Shown: in pieces, positions 8,645-17,756 of the stretch
Layout: every line of letters starts with the position of its first letter
Numbering within the stretch: position 1 is the first letter of the stretch
From: Clostridia bacterium
Lineage (GTDB): Bacteria > Bacillota > Clostridia > Christensenellales > Borkfalkiaceae
Assembly (NCBI GenBank): GCA_021205485.1
Contig: JAJPXK010000012.1
Location: 1-29,834, forward strand
Reading direction: 5' to 3'
Length of the DNA: 29,834 bases
Program-made: the position numbers and the translations under genes
The notes under the pieces: model-generated
Told to the model about the DNA's origin: nothing
Databases searched by the model: none
What the model saw: only the letters and a program-made list of their open reading frames with translations

Positions 8645-9634
8645 ATGAAAATACTTATAGTAGGCGGGGCGGGCTATATAGGCAGCCACAACGTAAGACT
8701 CTTCCTTGACAGGGGATACGAAGTCGTAATTGTAGACAATCTTAACACGGGGCATATGTCCGCCGTAGACAAGAGGGCTAAATTTTATAAATGCGATATC
8801 CGCGACAAGGCAGAGCTTAAGGCCATTTTTGAAAAGGAACAGCCCGACGGCGTGGTCCACTTTGCGGCGCTGTCGCTTGTAGGCGTTTCTATGAAGCAGC
8901 CTTTGGAATATTTTTCCAACAACGTTTACGGAATGCAGATTCTGTTAGAAGTTATGAAGGAGACGGGCGTAAACAAAATAGTGTTCTCCTCCTCCGCGGC
9001 GACGTACGGCGACGTAGAGAAAATGCCGATAACCGAAGACACCCCTACAAACCCTATAAACCCCTACGGCGAAACAAAACTTATGATGGAAAAGATGATG
9101 AAGTGGTGCGACATGGCTTACGGAATACACTATGTTTCGCTGAGATACTTTAACGCCGCGGGCGCCTACGACGACAGCTCTATAGGCGAAGACCACAACC
9201 CCGAAACTCACCTTATACCCCTTATTTTGCAGGTTCCCCTTGGCAAACGCGACCATATTTCGGTATTCGGCAACGACTACGACACAAGGGACGGCACGTG
9301 CATTCGCGACTATATACACATAATGGACCTTGCCGACGCGCACGTAAGGGCGATAGAGTATCTTTTAAAGGGCGGCGAGAGCCAGATATTCAACCTTGGC
9401 ACTGGCGACGGGCAGTCTGTTAACGAAATGATTGTCGCTGCCGAAAAAGCTGTAGGCAAGCCTATCAAAAAGGAATACGCCGCAAGGCGCGCGGGCGACC
9501 CCGCAAGGCTTATAGCTTCCAACAAAAAGGCCAAAGATATTCTCGGCTGGGAGCCTAAATACAGCTTGGACAAGATTATGGAAACGGCCTGGCTGTTCCA
9601 CCAGAAGCACCCCGACGGTTACAACGATAAATAA
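8645..9634 (+). CDS. galE: UDP-glucose 4-epimerase
   Basis: GalE interconverts UDP-galactose and UDP-glucose, closing the Leloir cycle and supplying UDP-galactose for glycan synthesis. It is an extended short-chain dehydrogenase of 329 aa, the usual length. The N-terminal NAD-binding motif is GGAGYIGS (~8-15), the catalytic Ser lies in SSSAATYGD (~118-126), and the Tyr-x-x-x-Lys pair is in NPYGETK (Tyr141, Lys145). RDYIHIMDLADAH is the usual C-terminal epimerase signature. It is transcribed alone, divergently from galK, with its own strong promoter and terminator. It can thus be expressed when galK-galT is off, as expected for a gene with a biosynthetic role. Confidence 0.96.
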   Translation: MKILIVGGAGYIGSHNVRLFLDRGYEVVIVDNLNTGHMSAVDKRAKFYKCDIRDKAELKAIFEKEQPDGVVHFAALSLVGVSMKQPLEYFSNNVYGMQILLEVMKETGVNKIVFSSSAATYGDVEKMPITEDTPTNPINPYGETKLMMEKMMKWCDMAYGIHYVSLRYFNAAGAYDDSSIGEDHNPETHLIPLILQVPLGKRDHISVFGNDYDTRDGTCIRDYIHIMDLADAHVRAIEYLLKGGESQIFNLGTGDGQSVNEMIVAAEKAVGKPIKKEYAARRAGDPARLIASNKKAKDILGWEPKYSLDKIMETAWLFHQKHPDGYNDK

Positions 9635-9643
9635 AAACTTAAT

Positions 9644-9676
9644 TGCCGCGTCTGAAATAGACACGGCATTATTTTT
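9644..9676 (+). terminator. Terminator of galE
   Basis: TGCCGCGTCT and AGACACGGCA pair with a single C-A mismatch around a GAAAT loop and are followed by TTATTTTT. It begins 10 bases past the galE stop. Confidence 0.8.
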
Positions 9677-9721
9677 GAAGGATTTAAAAAGGCGGCATTC
9701 TGTTCGCGGGTACCCGCGGGC

Positions 9722-9761
9722 TCCTTCGACTGCACGCTTCGCACTCCGCTCAGAATGACAG
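9722..9761 (+). repeat. Half-copy of the CCTTCGA...CTCAGAATGACAG repeat
   Basis: The string begins TCCTTCGACTGCACGCTTCG and ends CGCTCAGAATGACAG, matching the right half of the complete element 33 bases further on. A 14-bp palindrome, CGCGGGTACCCGCG, lies just upstream at 9705-9718. The 308-base gap between galE and the HAD gene holds only this, the complete element and the galE terminator. I see no gene in it. Confidence 0.7.
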
Positions 9762-9793
9762 GTTTGTATGGCTCACACAGAATGACAACTACT

Positions 9794-9903
9794 CTGTCAT
9801 TCTGAGCGAAACAAAGTGAAGCCGAAGAATCTCCTTCCGACCGCATTTATTCCATCGAGGGGATCCTTCGGCTGCGTGCTTCGCACTCCGCTCAGGATGA
9901 CAG
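9794..9903. repeat. MITE-like palindromic repeat, copy A (110 bp)
   Basis: The ends CTGTCATTCTGAGCG and CGCTCAGGATGACAG are inverted repeats with one mismatch in 15. The interior shares GCCGAAGAATC, CCTTCCGACCGC and CGAGGGGATCCTTCG, in the same order, with the copy at 26435-26524. It is non-coding. Its right end lies 39 bases before the HAD start codon. Confidence 0.75.
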
Positions 9904-9942
9904 GGGGGCCGCTTGCGGTGGAGGGATTTATGTGAATTTACT

Positions 9943-10650
9943 ATGAAAAATTTTATTTTTGATTTATACGGAACGCTCGCGGATATACGTACGGACGAGT
10001 TCAGCCCCGACTTCTGGAAAAGGATGACGCCGTACTTCCGCTCCCGTTCAGAAAAAGATATAGATTTTGAGGCGGAATTCAACTCCCTTATGGTTAAATA
10101 CACCGCGGATAACGAGAGGGAAACGGATATCGCGGCTGTACTTTATATGCTGTTTAAAATGGCGGGCGTAAACTATACTAAAACTGAAATTTACGCGATA
10201 GGGCGTGAATTAAGGGAGGCCTCCACTCAAAAACTCAGGCTATACCCTTGCACGATGGAGGCCCTTACCGACTTAAAAAGCCAGGGCAAAAAGCTCTATC
10301 TTCTCACCAACGCTCAGGCGTTATTCACCGTACCAGAGATAGACAAACTCGGTTTAAGGGAAATTTTTGACGGGATTGAGATATCCTCTGACTACGGCTA
10401 CAGAAAGCCCTCGGCAAAATTTTTCAACTATCTTTTGGATAAATACGGCCTTGAATTAAGCGAGAGCGTATATATCGGCAACGACTACGAAAACGACATA
10501 AAAGGGGCCTGCAACGCGGGACTTAAAGCCATTTATATCCGCACAGAGACCTCGCCCGTTGACGCCGAGCCGAAGGACGACTTTACAGATATACGACACT
10601 TTTTAAACGGAGACCACTCAAAACTTTACGAATATTTAAAAAGCATATAA
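9943..10650 (+). CDS. HAD-superfamily hydrolase (DxYGT type)
   Basis: HAD subfamily IA hydrolase of 235 aa. Motif I is FDLYGTL at the extreme N-terminus (nucleophile Asp7). Motif II is in LLTNA, the Lys of motif III is in RKPSAKFF, and motif IV is GNDYENDIKGA; a helical cap lies between motifs I and II. The ATG at 9943 was chosen because it places motif I at its usual position; a TTG 30 bases upstream would add residues unlike the family. The possible GGAGG site is 18 bases away, which is far. The second acidic residue of the usual DxD motif is Tyr9, as in haloacid dehalogenases, although many DxYGT proteins are uncharacterised. A sugar-phosphate phosphatase role is possible from context but not shown. 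Confidence 0.85.
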   Translation: MKNFIFDLYGTLADIRTDEFSPDFWKRMTPYFRSRSEKDIDFEAEFNSLMVKYTADNERETDIAAVLYMLFKMAGVNYTKTEIYAIGRELREASTQKLRLYPCTMEALTDLKSQGKKLYLLTNAQALFTVPEIDKLGLREIFDGIEISSDYGYRKPSAKFFNYLLDKYGLELSESVYIGNDYENDIKGACNAGLKAIYIRTETSPVDAEPKDDFTDIRHFLNGDHSKLYEYLKSI

Positions 10651-10655
10651 AATTT

Positions 10656-10687
10656 CGCCCGACTTTTAAAGTCGGGCGATTATTTTT
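10656..10687. terminator. Bidirectional terminator between the HAD and pullulanase genes
   Basis: CGCCCGACT and AGTCGGGCG form a GC-rich perfect stem with a TTTAA loop. On plus it is followed by ATTATTTTT and on minus by AAATTTTAT. It sits between two convergent genes and probably serves both. Confidence 0.82.
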
Positions 10688-10697
10688 GCCGTTTGTT

Positions 10698-13421
10698 TTA
10701 AGCTTTGACTACCTTTTTATAAACGCTGCAACTTATGCCCGCCACAGTCTGCGTTCCGCTTATGCCGCTCTCTATCGCAGAGGCGCCTGCCTGCATGCCG
10801 CTGACATACAGATCCCAGCTACCGTCTAACGTTATTGTCGCGTCGTTTTCAGAAGCGTTATATACCACTAACAGGGTTTCGCTGTTGTCAAGCGCCGTCA
10901 TTTCCATAACAATCAATGTAGACGTCGTCTGGCTGTCTACCGTGCATACAACGTTAGTTCCGTCGGTATACGAGGCCGAACGAAGCGTAGGCGAACTCTT
11001 GCGGAAAGCTATAAGGCCCTTATAATATTCGTACATCTTTGCCTGCGAAGACGAGCCTGAATAACTCCAGTCAATCATATTTACGCTGTCGCCCGCGTTG
11101 TAGCTGTCTGAAACATAGTCGCCGTTTGAGTCAACTTTACTCCTTAACAGTTCTTCGCCTGCCATCATAAAGGGAATGCCGAGCGAGGTCTGCACTATGG
11201 CGGCGGATAGGGCGTTACGCTTTAAGCGGGCCTCGAGAGTGCTTTCTTCTGTACCGTAAACATAGCATATTCTGTCCCAAAGGGTGTTGTTATCGTGAGC
11301 TGAGGCGTAGTTTATAACCTGCGTAGGATTGGCGGCGTACCAGCCGTTGCCGTTTTTATAGCTGTCGCCAGCGTTTACGCTGCCACGCATCGCAAAAATT
11401 ATGTCGCTTGTCTTGTCGGTATTTGCTCCCGTGGCGAAGCCTACTTCGTCTATGTCGAACACGCTACCCTTTATGCCGTCCCTTATAACGTCGTTGAACA
11501 TAGCTATGCCGTTGCCGTCATTATTGGAATTTACCGTCTGCAAATTGGAAAGTATGCTCTGGCTTGACGTAGACAAGGTGGTTGTGCCGCCCGTCCAGCC
11601 CTCGCCGTAAATTATAGCTTCGCTGTTTATTTCGTGTACGGCCTCCTCTATCTTCTGCATGGTTTCGGTATCGTGAAGGCCCATAAGGTCAAAGCGGAAG
11701 CCGTCAAGGTTGTACTCTTTCTGCCAGTACGTCACAGAATCAACCATATATTTGCTGTACATAGCCCTGTCGGAGGCTGTTTCGTTGCCGCAGCCCGAAC
11801 CATTTGAAAGGGCCCCGGTTGTAGTATATCTGTAGTAATAATAGGGCACTACCTTGTTTAAATTGGAATTAGAATCGTAGGTATGGTTGTAAACCACGTC
11901 CATAACCACGGATATGCCTGCGTTATGCAGAGCCTGAACCATCTGTTTGAACTCGTTTACCCTTACTTCGCCGTTATAGGGGTCGGTTGAGTAGCTCCCT
12001 TCGGGAACGTTGTAGTTCTGAGGGTCATAGCCCCAGTTATATTCGGCGTTGTCGCCCGTCTTTGTTTCGTCAACTGAGGCGAAGTCGTAAGAGGGCATAA
12101 GGTGAACGTGCGTTATGCCGAGATTTTTGAGGTAATCTATGCCTACGGCGTGTCCGTTCTGCGTAAGCCCCGTTTCGGTAAACGCGAGGAACTTGCCCGG
12201 ATTTGTAGCCGAGGTTATACCTATAGAAAAGTCGCGGACCTGCACTTCCCAGATTTCGGCGTCGGTATAGTTTTCCACTTCGGGATTGTCGAAGGGTTCC
12301 GTCGTCCAGCCGTCGGGGTCGGTGCTGTCAAGGTCCAGAATCATACCCCTCTGCCCGTTTACGCCCGCGCTGACCGCGTAAGGGTCCACCGCCTCCTGAG
12401 TACCGTAACCCGTGGTTACGGTATAGGTGTAATACTTGCCGTTTAAATTCTGTCCGGCGGTATACGACCACACGCCCTTTTCGCCCTTGGCGAGGTCAGC
12501 CGTTTCGTAAGCTTCGCCGCCGTTGCCCGCTTCAAACAGGTTGAGAGTAACTTTTGAAGCCGTAGGGGCCCATAATCTGAACGATGTTGAGCCCGAGGCG
12601 AGCGTTACGCCGAGGTCGCCGTCGTAATAATATTCATCTTCAAAATCTGAGGACGAGAAGTAGGTTTTAGGTATCACCGTGGCCGTTACCCCGCCTATAT
12701 CCAGCGTGTAAGCCTTTGTTATGTCAAGTGTATCGACGTATACAATGCCTACCGTAGTATTCTGATTGAGCGAAGAAACTCTTGTAACGTTTACAGAGTT
12801 GCCGTCGTTATCCTTTACTGAAATTTCGTCCAAAGAAGTTATTTTATAATTAGACGAGAATGTGTACATAATCTGGTTGAGCGTACGCATATCCGCAAGG
12901 GAAATAGAAAGTATTTTCGTAAGCGTTTTACCTCCGTCTGTGCTCGTATATGAGTTAGCGTCGCCCGCCTTGGTATAAATTACCGTGTACGTATCGGTAA
13001 GTGTTACATAGCGGTCGTCCTCGGTAGCGTCCTTTGTAGCCGTGCCCCATTCAGTGCCGCCGGGGTCGGAACAGTTAGTCCTTATAATAAAGCCTACCGC
13101 CTCGGTTTCTTCCGGCACGTTTACCACCACTTTGGCGCCGTATTCACACTCGTGGAATACCTGCCCGTAGAGGTTGTCGCCGTCTTCGCACCACATCCAT
13201 ATGTCGCAATTTTCATACCCCGCCGCGCGGTAGTAATAGATTGTGAGCTGCTTGCAGCCTTCTTCAAGCTCAAGCGTGTATTCGCTTTCTGAACTGCTTT
13301 CTGATGTACTGCTGTCCGATACGCTGCTGTCAACAACGTTATCGGAATCGCAGGCGCTAAGGAAAATTGCCACAGACGCGATGCAAGCCACCAAAATATA
13401 CAGAAGTTTCTTCAGTTTCAT
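10698..13421 (-). CDS. pulA: Type I pullulanase, surface lipoprotein (GH13)
   Basis: A debranching enzyme of 907 aa that hydrolyses alpha-1,6 bonds in pullulan, starch and glycogen. The signal peptide ends in a lipobox (FLSAC, Cys24), followed by a Ser/Asp-rich linker (~25-47), so it is anchored outside the membrane. Next come a probable CBM41-like starch-binding domain (~48-165), a second beta domain (~170-265) and a CBM48-like module (~270-380). The GH13 catalytic domain has the pullulanase signature YNWGYDP, region I DVVYNHTY, nucleophile Asp578 in GFRFDLMG, acid/base Glu607 in GEGW and Asp710 in SAHDN. A C-terminal beta domain ends the protein. It is last in the operon, 16 bp after the amylase gene, with a strong GGGAGG ribosome site. 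The domain names are from pattern recognition; the catalytic assignment is firm. Confidence 0.93.
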   Translation of the reverse strand: MKLKKLLYILVACIASVAIFLSACDSDNVVDSSVSDSSTSESSSESEYTLELEEGCKQLTIYYYRAAGYENCDIWMWCEDGDNLYGQVFHECEYGAKVVVNVPEETEAVGFIIRTNCSDPGGTEWGTATKDATEDDRYVTLTDTYTVIYTKAGDANSYTSTDGGKTLTKILSISLADMRTLNQIMYTFSSNYKITSLDEISVKDNDGNSVNVTRVSSLNQNTTVGIVYVDTLDITKAYTLDIGGVTATVIPKTYFSSSDFEDEYYYDGDLGVTLASGSTSFRLWAPTASKVTLNLFEAGNGGEAYETADLAKGEKGVWSYTAGQNLNGKYYTYTVTTGYGTQEAVDPYAVSAGVNGQRGMILDLDSTDPDGWTTEPFDNPEVENYTDAEIWEVQVRDFSIGITSATNPGKFLAFTETGLTQNGHAVGIDYLKNLGITHVHLMPSYDFASVDETKTGDNAEYNWGYDPQNYNVPEGSYSTDPYNGEVRVNEFKQMVQALHNAGISVVMDVVYNHTYDSNSNLNKVVPYYYYRYTTTGALSNGSGCGNETASDRAMYSKYMVDSVTYWQKEYNLDGFRFDLMGLHDTETMQKIEEAVHEINSEAIIYGEGWTGGTTTLSTSSQSILSNLQTVNSNNDGNGIAMFNDVIRDGIKGSVFDIDEVGFATGANTDKTSDIIFAMRGSVNAGDSYKNGNGWYAANPTQVINYASAHDNNTLWDRICYVYGTEESTLEARLKRNALSAAIVQTSLGIPFMMAGEELLRSKVDSNGDYVSDSYNAGDSVNMIDWSYSGSSSQAKMYEYYKGLIAFRKSSPTLRSASYTDGTNVVCTVDSQTTSTLIVMEMTALDNSETLLVVYNASENDATITLDGSWDLYVSGMQAGASAIESGISGTQTVAGISCSVYKKVVKA

Positions 13422-13437
13422 ATTTTCCTCCCTGAAT

Positions 13438-15066
13438 TTATTTTAAAACAGCTATCGAATAAGCGGGAAGGGTAAGCGTTGTACCGCTCTGCGTAACGCT
13501 TGTATCCCTGTAAGCGCAGAGGCCTTTTTGTAAAGTTCCGTAGTCCCCCTCCACAGTCTGTTCCGAAGTATCGAAGTTTATTATTATTGTAATTGTACTG
13601 TTATTATACGTCTTGTGCATAATAAGCACTTTGTTATTGTCGTAGCTTGTGCGGGAAAGTTCTCCCCTGGCTATCTCGGGGAAGGCGTTGCGTAGGTTAT
13701 TGGCCTGCTTGTAGTAGTTTAAGATTGAACCTTCATCGGCAAGCTGCTCTTCCACGCCGTCAAAGCAATATTCTGTGGATGTTGTACCCGACGGGGCGAT
13801 GGTTGTAGCGCCGTCAGTAGACCAGAGCATGCCTATACGCCTGTTAGGGTCGCTGCCCGAGCCTATCATACCTATTTCGTCGCCGTAATAGGTAAACGCC
13901 GTGCCGTTGTATATGGATAAAAGCCCGTAGGCGAATTTAATTCTATTTTCATCCCTGCTCATAAGTCCGGCGACTCTGTTCATGTCGTGGTTGTCAAGGA
14001 AGGGTACCGGTATACCTCCCGACGCCATAGATATTACATTGCCGCAGCTTGAATAGTAATTGTCGGCGTTTTTAGAACTTTCAGAAGAGAGCGTCGCCTT
14101 ATAAATATAGCTGCTTGAAGAGCTTGAAGTGCTTACGGGGAAGGCGAAAAAGCTCATTTCGGGCGCCGCCGCGGAATATTCTTTTATTGTACCTATTCCC
14201 TCCCATACTTCGCCTACTATAAAGGCATCCTCTTTATAGCTTTTTATAGTAGTCGAAATCCAGTCGCAAAACTCCTGGCTGGATGTTGAACTGTCGGTAT
14301 AATAGCTTGTACAAGCGTCAAGGCGGAAGCCGTCAGCCCCCTTGCCTATCCAGAACTCTATAATATTTTCTATCTCGTCCCGCACGGCCTGGCAGTCGAG
14401 GTTTAAGTCGGGCATGCCGCTGTCAAAACGGCTTTCATAATAAATTGTACCAAGCGAACTTGGATATTTATTGTAACCCGTTTGCGACGATGTGGAAAAA
14501 TTGTACCAGTCGTAATACGTGTTGTTTGTGTCGCCGTTTATATGAGCTTTGGCCGACGCCTTGAACCACTCGTGCGAGCTTGAAGTGTGGTTTACCACCA
14601 GGTCAAGTATTACGCTTATGCCGAGGGTGTGAGCCTCGGATATGAGCGTTTCGAAGTCGTCCATATCGCCGTAAAGACTGTCTATGTCGTAGTAGTCAGT
14701 AACGTCATATTTGTGGTAAGAAGGCGAAGGGCAGATAGGCATAAGCCATATGCCCGTATAGCCGAGATCGCGTATATAGGAAAGTTTCTCTGTAACGCCG
14801 TTTAAATCGCCGTAGCCGTCTCCGTCAGAATCACAGAAGGAATAAACAAAAATCTCGTAATAATTGGCGTAGTTGTCGTTCACTATATTCTCTTCAAGAA
14901 GGTCTAACTCCGCTACCGCCGCATCCGACGCAGAAGCGGACGAATTATCAGAATAAGACGAATCGTCGGAGTTGTTTGTACAGGCGGAAAACATACAGGC
15001 AGAAAAAGCCATTATAAAGGCTGCCGCCGCGATCGCCCCTTTTTTAAATTTAGAAGAAATACTCAT
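13438..15066 (-). CDS. Alpha-amylase, surface lipoprotein (GH13)
   Basis: A starch-degrading GH13 enzyme of 542 aa, probably cutting internal alpha-1,4 bonds on the cell surface. The signal peptide offers two lipobox Cys (Cys24 and Cys29, both FSAC) and is followed by a Ser/Asp-rich linker to about residue 50. In the barrel, DSDGDGYGDLNG near residue 80 looks like the calcium-binding loop of this amylase group. Region I is LDLVVNHT, region II GFRLDACTS (nucleophile Asp250), region III VGEVWEG (Glu286) and region IV FLDNHDMNR (Asp361). A short C-terminal beta domain follows. It lies 10 bp after malQ and 16 bp before the pullulanase gene, so the two surface starch enzymes are made together. An oligo-1,6-glucosidase or maltogenic specificity is not excluded. 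Confidence 0.92.
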   Translation of the reverse strand: MSISSKFKKGAIAAAAFIMAFSACMFSACTNNSDDSSYSDNSSASASDAAVAELDLLEENIVNDNYANYYEIFVYSFCDSDGDGYGDLNGVTEKLSYIRDLGYTGIWLMPICPSPSYHKYDVTDYYDIDSLYGDMDDFETLISEAHTLGISVILDLVVNHTSSSHEWFKASAKAHINGDTNNTYYDWYNFSTSSQTGYNKYPSSLGTIYYESRFDSGMPDLNLDCQAVRDEIENIIEFWIGKGADGFRLDACTSYYTDSSTSSQEFCDWISTTIKSYKEDAFIVGEVWEGIGTIKEYSAAAPEMSFFAFPVSTSSSSSSYIYKATLSSESSKNADNYYSSCGNVISMASGGIPVPFLDNHDMNRVAGLMSRDENRIKFAYGLLSIYNGTAFTYYGDEIGMIGSGSDPNRRIGMLWSTDGATTIAPSGTTSTEYCFDGVEEQLADEGSILNYYKQANNLRNAFPEIARGELSRTSYDNNKVLIMHKTYNNSTITIIINFDTSEQTVEGDYGTLQKGLCAYRDTSVTQSGTTLTLPAYSIAVLK

Positions 15067-15076
15067 ATTTTATCCT

Positions 15077-16594
15077 TTACCTGTTGTATTTATTTGCGAG
15101 AAAGGCAAGCTTTTCGCATAGCCGCGGGGAAAAATATTCCTCTTTCGCCCGCCAGGACCAGTTGTTTTCCGATTGTACCCCTGAAAAATTTATCCTCGCC
15201 TCTTCGCCTAAGCCGAGCATATCGCAAAGGGGAATTATCACTGTGTTTGCTTCAGAAGCGTAAGAAAGCTCGCAAATTGTCCAGGAGAGGCCTTCGTTTG
15301 AGGATATATCCGCCTCAATTTTATACGGAAGGCACTCCTCTTTGAGGGCTTTTATAAAGACTTTCTTCTTGTCTTCGTCTTTAAACTCCTCGTCTATATA
15401 CCCTTTTAATGGCATATTGTCGTGCGTGCCTGTGTAGCACACAAGATTTTTTGTGTAGTTTGAAGGGCGGTGTTCGTTGTCCTTCCTGCCGTCGAAGGCG
15501 TATTCCAGTTCGCGCATGCCGGCGTAACCCGTTTTACGCATAAGATCATACACGCCCTCGTCAAGCACGCCTAAATCTTCGGCGACGATGGCGAGGTTGA
15601 GCTTATCCTTGAAAAAATCAAAGGACGGCCCCTTCTGCCATTCGCCGTTTTTCGCAGTGCTGTCGCTGTAGGGCACCGCATAGTAGCGGTCAAACCCGCG
15701 GAAATGGTCTAACCTGACAATATCGTACAGGGCGAAAGCGTCTTTCAGCCTCTTGTTCCACCAGCTATAGCCGTCCTCTTTCATCTTGTCCCAGTCGTAT
15801 ACGGGATTGCCCCAAAGCTGGCCGTCTTCTGAAAAACAGTCGGGCGGAGCCCCTGAAAAGACGGCGGGGATTTTATCTTTATCTACTTTAAAGAGTTTGT
15901 CGCCGTACTTCCACATTTCCACACTGTCGTAAGAAAGATAAAGCGGAACGTCGCCTAATATAAAAATGCCTTTATTTAAGGCATATTGCCGCACCTTTTG
16001 CCACTGACAGACAAAGATGTACTGCGTAAACTGCCAGAAAAGTATTTCCCTTTTATTATTGCGGGAAAATTCTTCCGTTATATTTTTGTCATACGCGCGG
16101 TATAGCTCGGGCCACTCGTTCCACGGCCTGAAAGAAAATTTTTCTTTCAAGGCCATAAACACGCAAAAATCGGTATATCTGCCGCTGTTTACAAACTCGG
16201 CAAAGTCTTTGCCGCCGCAGTCAAATTTTTCGAAAGCTCTTTTTAAAATAGGAATTTTGCCGTTAAACATTTTGCCGTAGTTTACCCGCAAATCCCCGTC
16301 TGACAGAGCTTTATAATCGGCGGGGCTTAAATTTAATAGCCCGTCCTTTTCAAGGGCCTCCAAATCTATAAGGTAATAGTTAAACGCGTCCGCCGCGCAG
16401 GACTGGTAGGGGCTGTCGCCGTAGCCCGTAGGCGTTAAAGGCAAAACCTGCCATATTTTAAGGATGGCCCTTGCCAAAAAATCTATAAAATCGTATACGG
16501 GCTTTCCTAATACGCCTATTCCGCCCCTGCTTGGAAGCGAGAATACAGGCATAAGTATTCCCGCCTGCCTTCTGTTTAAAATCGCTTTTTCCAT
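15077..16594 (-). CDS. malQ: 4-alpha-glucanotransferase (GH77)
   Basis: A cytoplasmic amylomaltase that transfers maltooligosaccharide segments and releases glucose from imported maltodextrins. Seen are the N-terminal GYGDSPYQS, DVPLYLSYDSVEMW, the nucleophile Asp296 in VRLDHFRGFDRYYAVP, the acid/base Glu339 in VAEDLGV, and the transition-state Asp in TGTHDN. At about 505 aa it has family length. There is no signal peptide. The ATG at 16594 puts the RQAGILMP strand in a normal place. A TTG six codons upstream is open too, and neither start has a convincing ribosome site, so the start is uncertain. It is the only cytoplasmic starch enzyme in the operon and lies between a cytoplasmic GH53 and the surface amylase. 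Confidence 0.93.
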   Translation of the reverse strand: MEKAILNRRQAGILMPVFSLPSRGGIGVLGKPVYDFIDFLARAILKIWQVLPLTPTGYGDSPYQSCAADAFNYYLIDLEALEKDGLLNLSPADYKALSDGDLRVNYGKMFNGKIPILKRAFEKFDCGGKDFAEFVNSGRYTDFCVFMALKEKFSFRPWNEWPELYRAYDKNITEEFSRNNKREILFWQFTQYIFVCQWQKVRQYALNKGIFILGDVPLYLSYDSVEMWKYGDKLFKVDKDKIPAVFSGAPPDCFSEDGQLWGNPVYDWDKMKEDGYSWWNKRLKDAFALYDIVRLDHFRGFDRYYAVPYSDSTAKNGEWQKGPSFDFFKDKLNLAIVAEDLGVLDEGVYDLMRKTGYAGMRELEYAFDGRKDNEHRPSNYTKNLVCYTGTHDNMPLKGYIDEEFKDEDKKKVFIKALKEECLPYKIEADISSNEGLSWTICELSYASEANTVIIPLCDMLGLGEEARINFSGVQSENNWSWRAKEEYFSPRLCEKLAFLANKYNR

Positions 16595-16610
16595 ATTATA
16601 TAATAGCAGC

Positions 16611-16635
16611 AAAAATTCCCGATAAACAGGAATTT
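16611..16635 (-). terminator. Weak hairpin between GH53 and malQ, possible attenuator
   Basis: On the minus strand AAATTCC and GGAATTT pair over 7 bp and run into TTTTTGC. The hairpin lies just after the GH53 stop and at the edge of the malQ start region. It may lower read-through into malQ and the surface starch genes or affect malQ initiation. Low stability makes this tentative. Confidence 0.3.
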
Positions 16636-16639
16636 CGCT

Positions 16640-17752
16640 TTACTTTTTAAAAGAATTGAATGCGGGCAGCATATTGCCCTGATAGTCAAACAGGCATTGG
16701 TTTGCCCATTCGTTTACAGTATTTTTGTCCGTCTCGCCCGTGTACTTTTCGCCAGCGCGCGACGCCCAGCAGATATTGTTTCCCGGTACCCAGCAGGGTT
16801 CCCAGTAGTACACGCCGGTAATTCCAAGCTTTTCAGAAAGAGAAAGAATATGTTTTACAAACTTATCCTGCCCGTCGGGCGTAAGGTCGTAGGGGATTTC
16901 CCATTGGATGCCGCTTAAAAACTTTTCGCCTATCACCAAAGCGTCGTCCTGCCCTACACCTTCCTCTAAAAATGGCGCCATGGTAAAGCCGTAGCCCGTT
17001 TCTACAAGCATAACTTCCTTGCCGTAGCGGGACTGCAGCATCTTCACCGAATCTTCGAACATCGCGAGCGTGCCGTGCCAGTACGGGTAGTACGAAAGGC
17101 CGATAACGTCGTAATCCACGCCATAGAAGCGAAGATTGTCGAAGTATTCCTTGTGCATTTCCATTAAGTGGCTTCTTTCAAGGTGGACAATAATCTTGCT
17201 TTCGGGGCTCAGCTCGCGGCAGGCGCGGGAGGCGCAGGTAAGAAAATAGCAAAGATTTTTGTAATTTCCCCTTGTTCCGTCGGGGTTATCGGTAAGGTGC
17301 CCGTCGGGCCACAGCATGCCGTTTGTAATTTCGTTGCCTATCTGGATATACGGAAGCTTTATGCCCTTATCGCTGCATTTTTTTAAAAAATCGCAGGTAT
17401 AACTGTAGACGGCCTCGCCAAGCTCTTTGGTAGATTTGCCTTTCCACGCCTTAGGTATAAGCTGTTTGGAAGGGTCTGCCCAGAAATCGCTGTAGTGGAA
17501 ATCGAGCATTATGTCGCAGCCGTACGATATCATCAGCTCGGCAAGACGGAAAAAGTTGGCCTCGTCGCAGGTGCCGCCAAGGTAGGGGTTGCCCTCTTCG
17601 TCGTAAGGGTCAACCCATACTCTTATGCGCGAGCCTGTGACGCCGTTCTTTCTGAACTCGGCAAGGGGGTCTACCTCTTCGCCGTCTTTCATAAACTTGC
17701 CTCCGCAGGATAAAACCTCGAAGTAAGTAGAAACGTCAACGCCTAATTTCAT
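16640..17752 (-). CDS. Cytoplasmic GH53 galactanase (endo-beta-1,4-galactanase family)
   Basis: A GH53 enzyme of 370 aa consisting of the catalytic barrel alone. It has no signal peptide, so it acts inside the cell on imported beta-1,4-galactooligosaccharides. The acid/base is Glu141 in IQIGNEITNGMLW and the nucleophile Glu251 in MLVETGYGF. HYSDFWADPSKQ and YYWEPCWVPG are usual GH53 segments. It shares an HLERS motif (Glu192) with the other cytoplasmic GH53 in the window, whereas the surface enzyme has HLANG there. It follows the zinc-ribbon gene after 4 bp, has a poor ribosome site of its own, and is probably translated by coupling. The activity class is firm; preference for short oligosaccharides is inferred from location. 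Confidence 0.92.
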   Translation of the reverse strand: MKLGVDVSTYFEVLSCGGKFMKDGEEVDPLAEFRKNGVTGSRIRVWVDPYDEEGNPYLGGTCDEANFFRLAELMISYGCDIMLDFHYSDFWADPSKQLIPKAWKGKSTKELGEAVYSYTCDFLKKCSDKGIKLPYIQIGNEITNGMLWPDGHLTDNPDGTRGNYKNLCYFLTCASRACRELSPESKIIVHLERSHLMEMHKEYFDNLRFYGVDYDVIGLSYYPYWHGTLAMFEDSVKMLQSRYGKEVMLVETGYGFTMAPFLEEGVGQDDALVIGEKFLSGIQWEIPYDLTPDGQDKFVKHILSLSEKLGITGVYYWEPCWVPGNNICWASRAGEKYTGETDKNTVNEWANQCLFDYQGNMLPAFNSFKK

Positions 17753-17756
17753 ATTA

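Noticed and set aside
9722..9903. CRISPR array
   Set aside because: The units are of unequal length, palindromic, unevenly spaced and occur as inverted pairs; there are no cas genes.
9619..10103. Short open frames on minus between and over galE and the HAD gene
   Set aside because: They read through the repeats and antisense to real genes, with no family resemblance.
16595..16605. TATTATATAAT just before the malQ ATG as a promoter for malQ
   Set aside because: There is no -35 at the right distance and the start site would fall inside the coding sequence. It is more likely AT-rich chance sequence.
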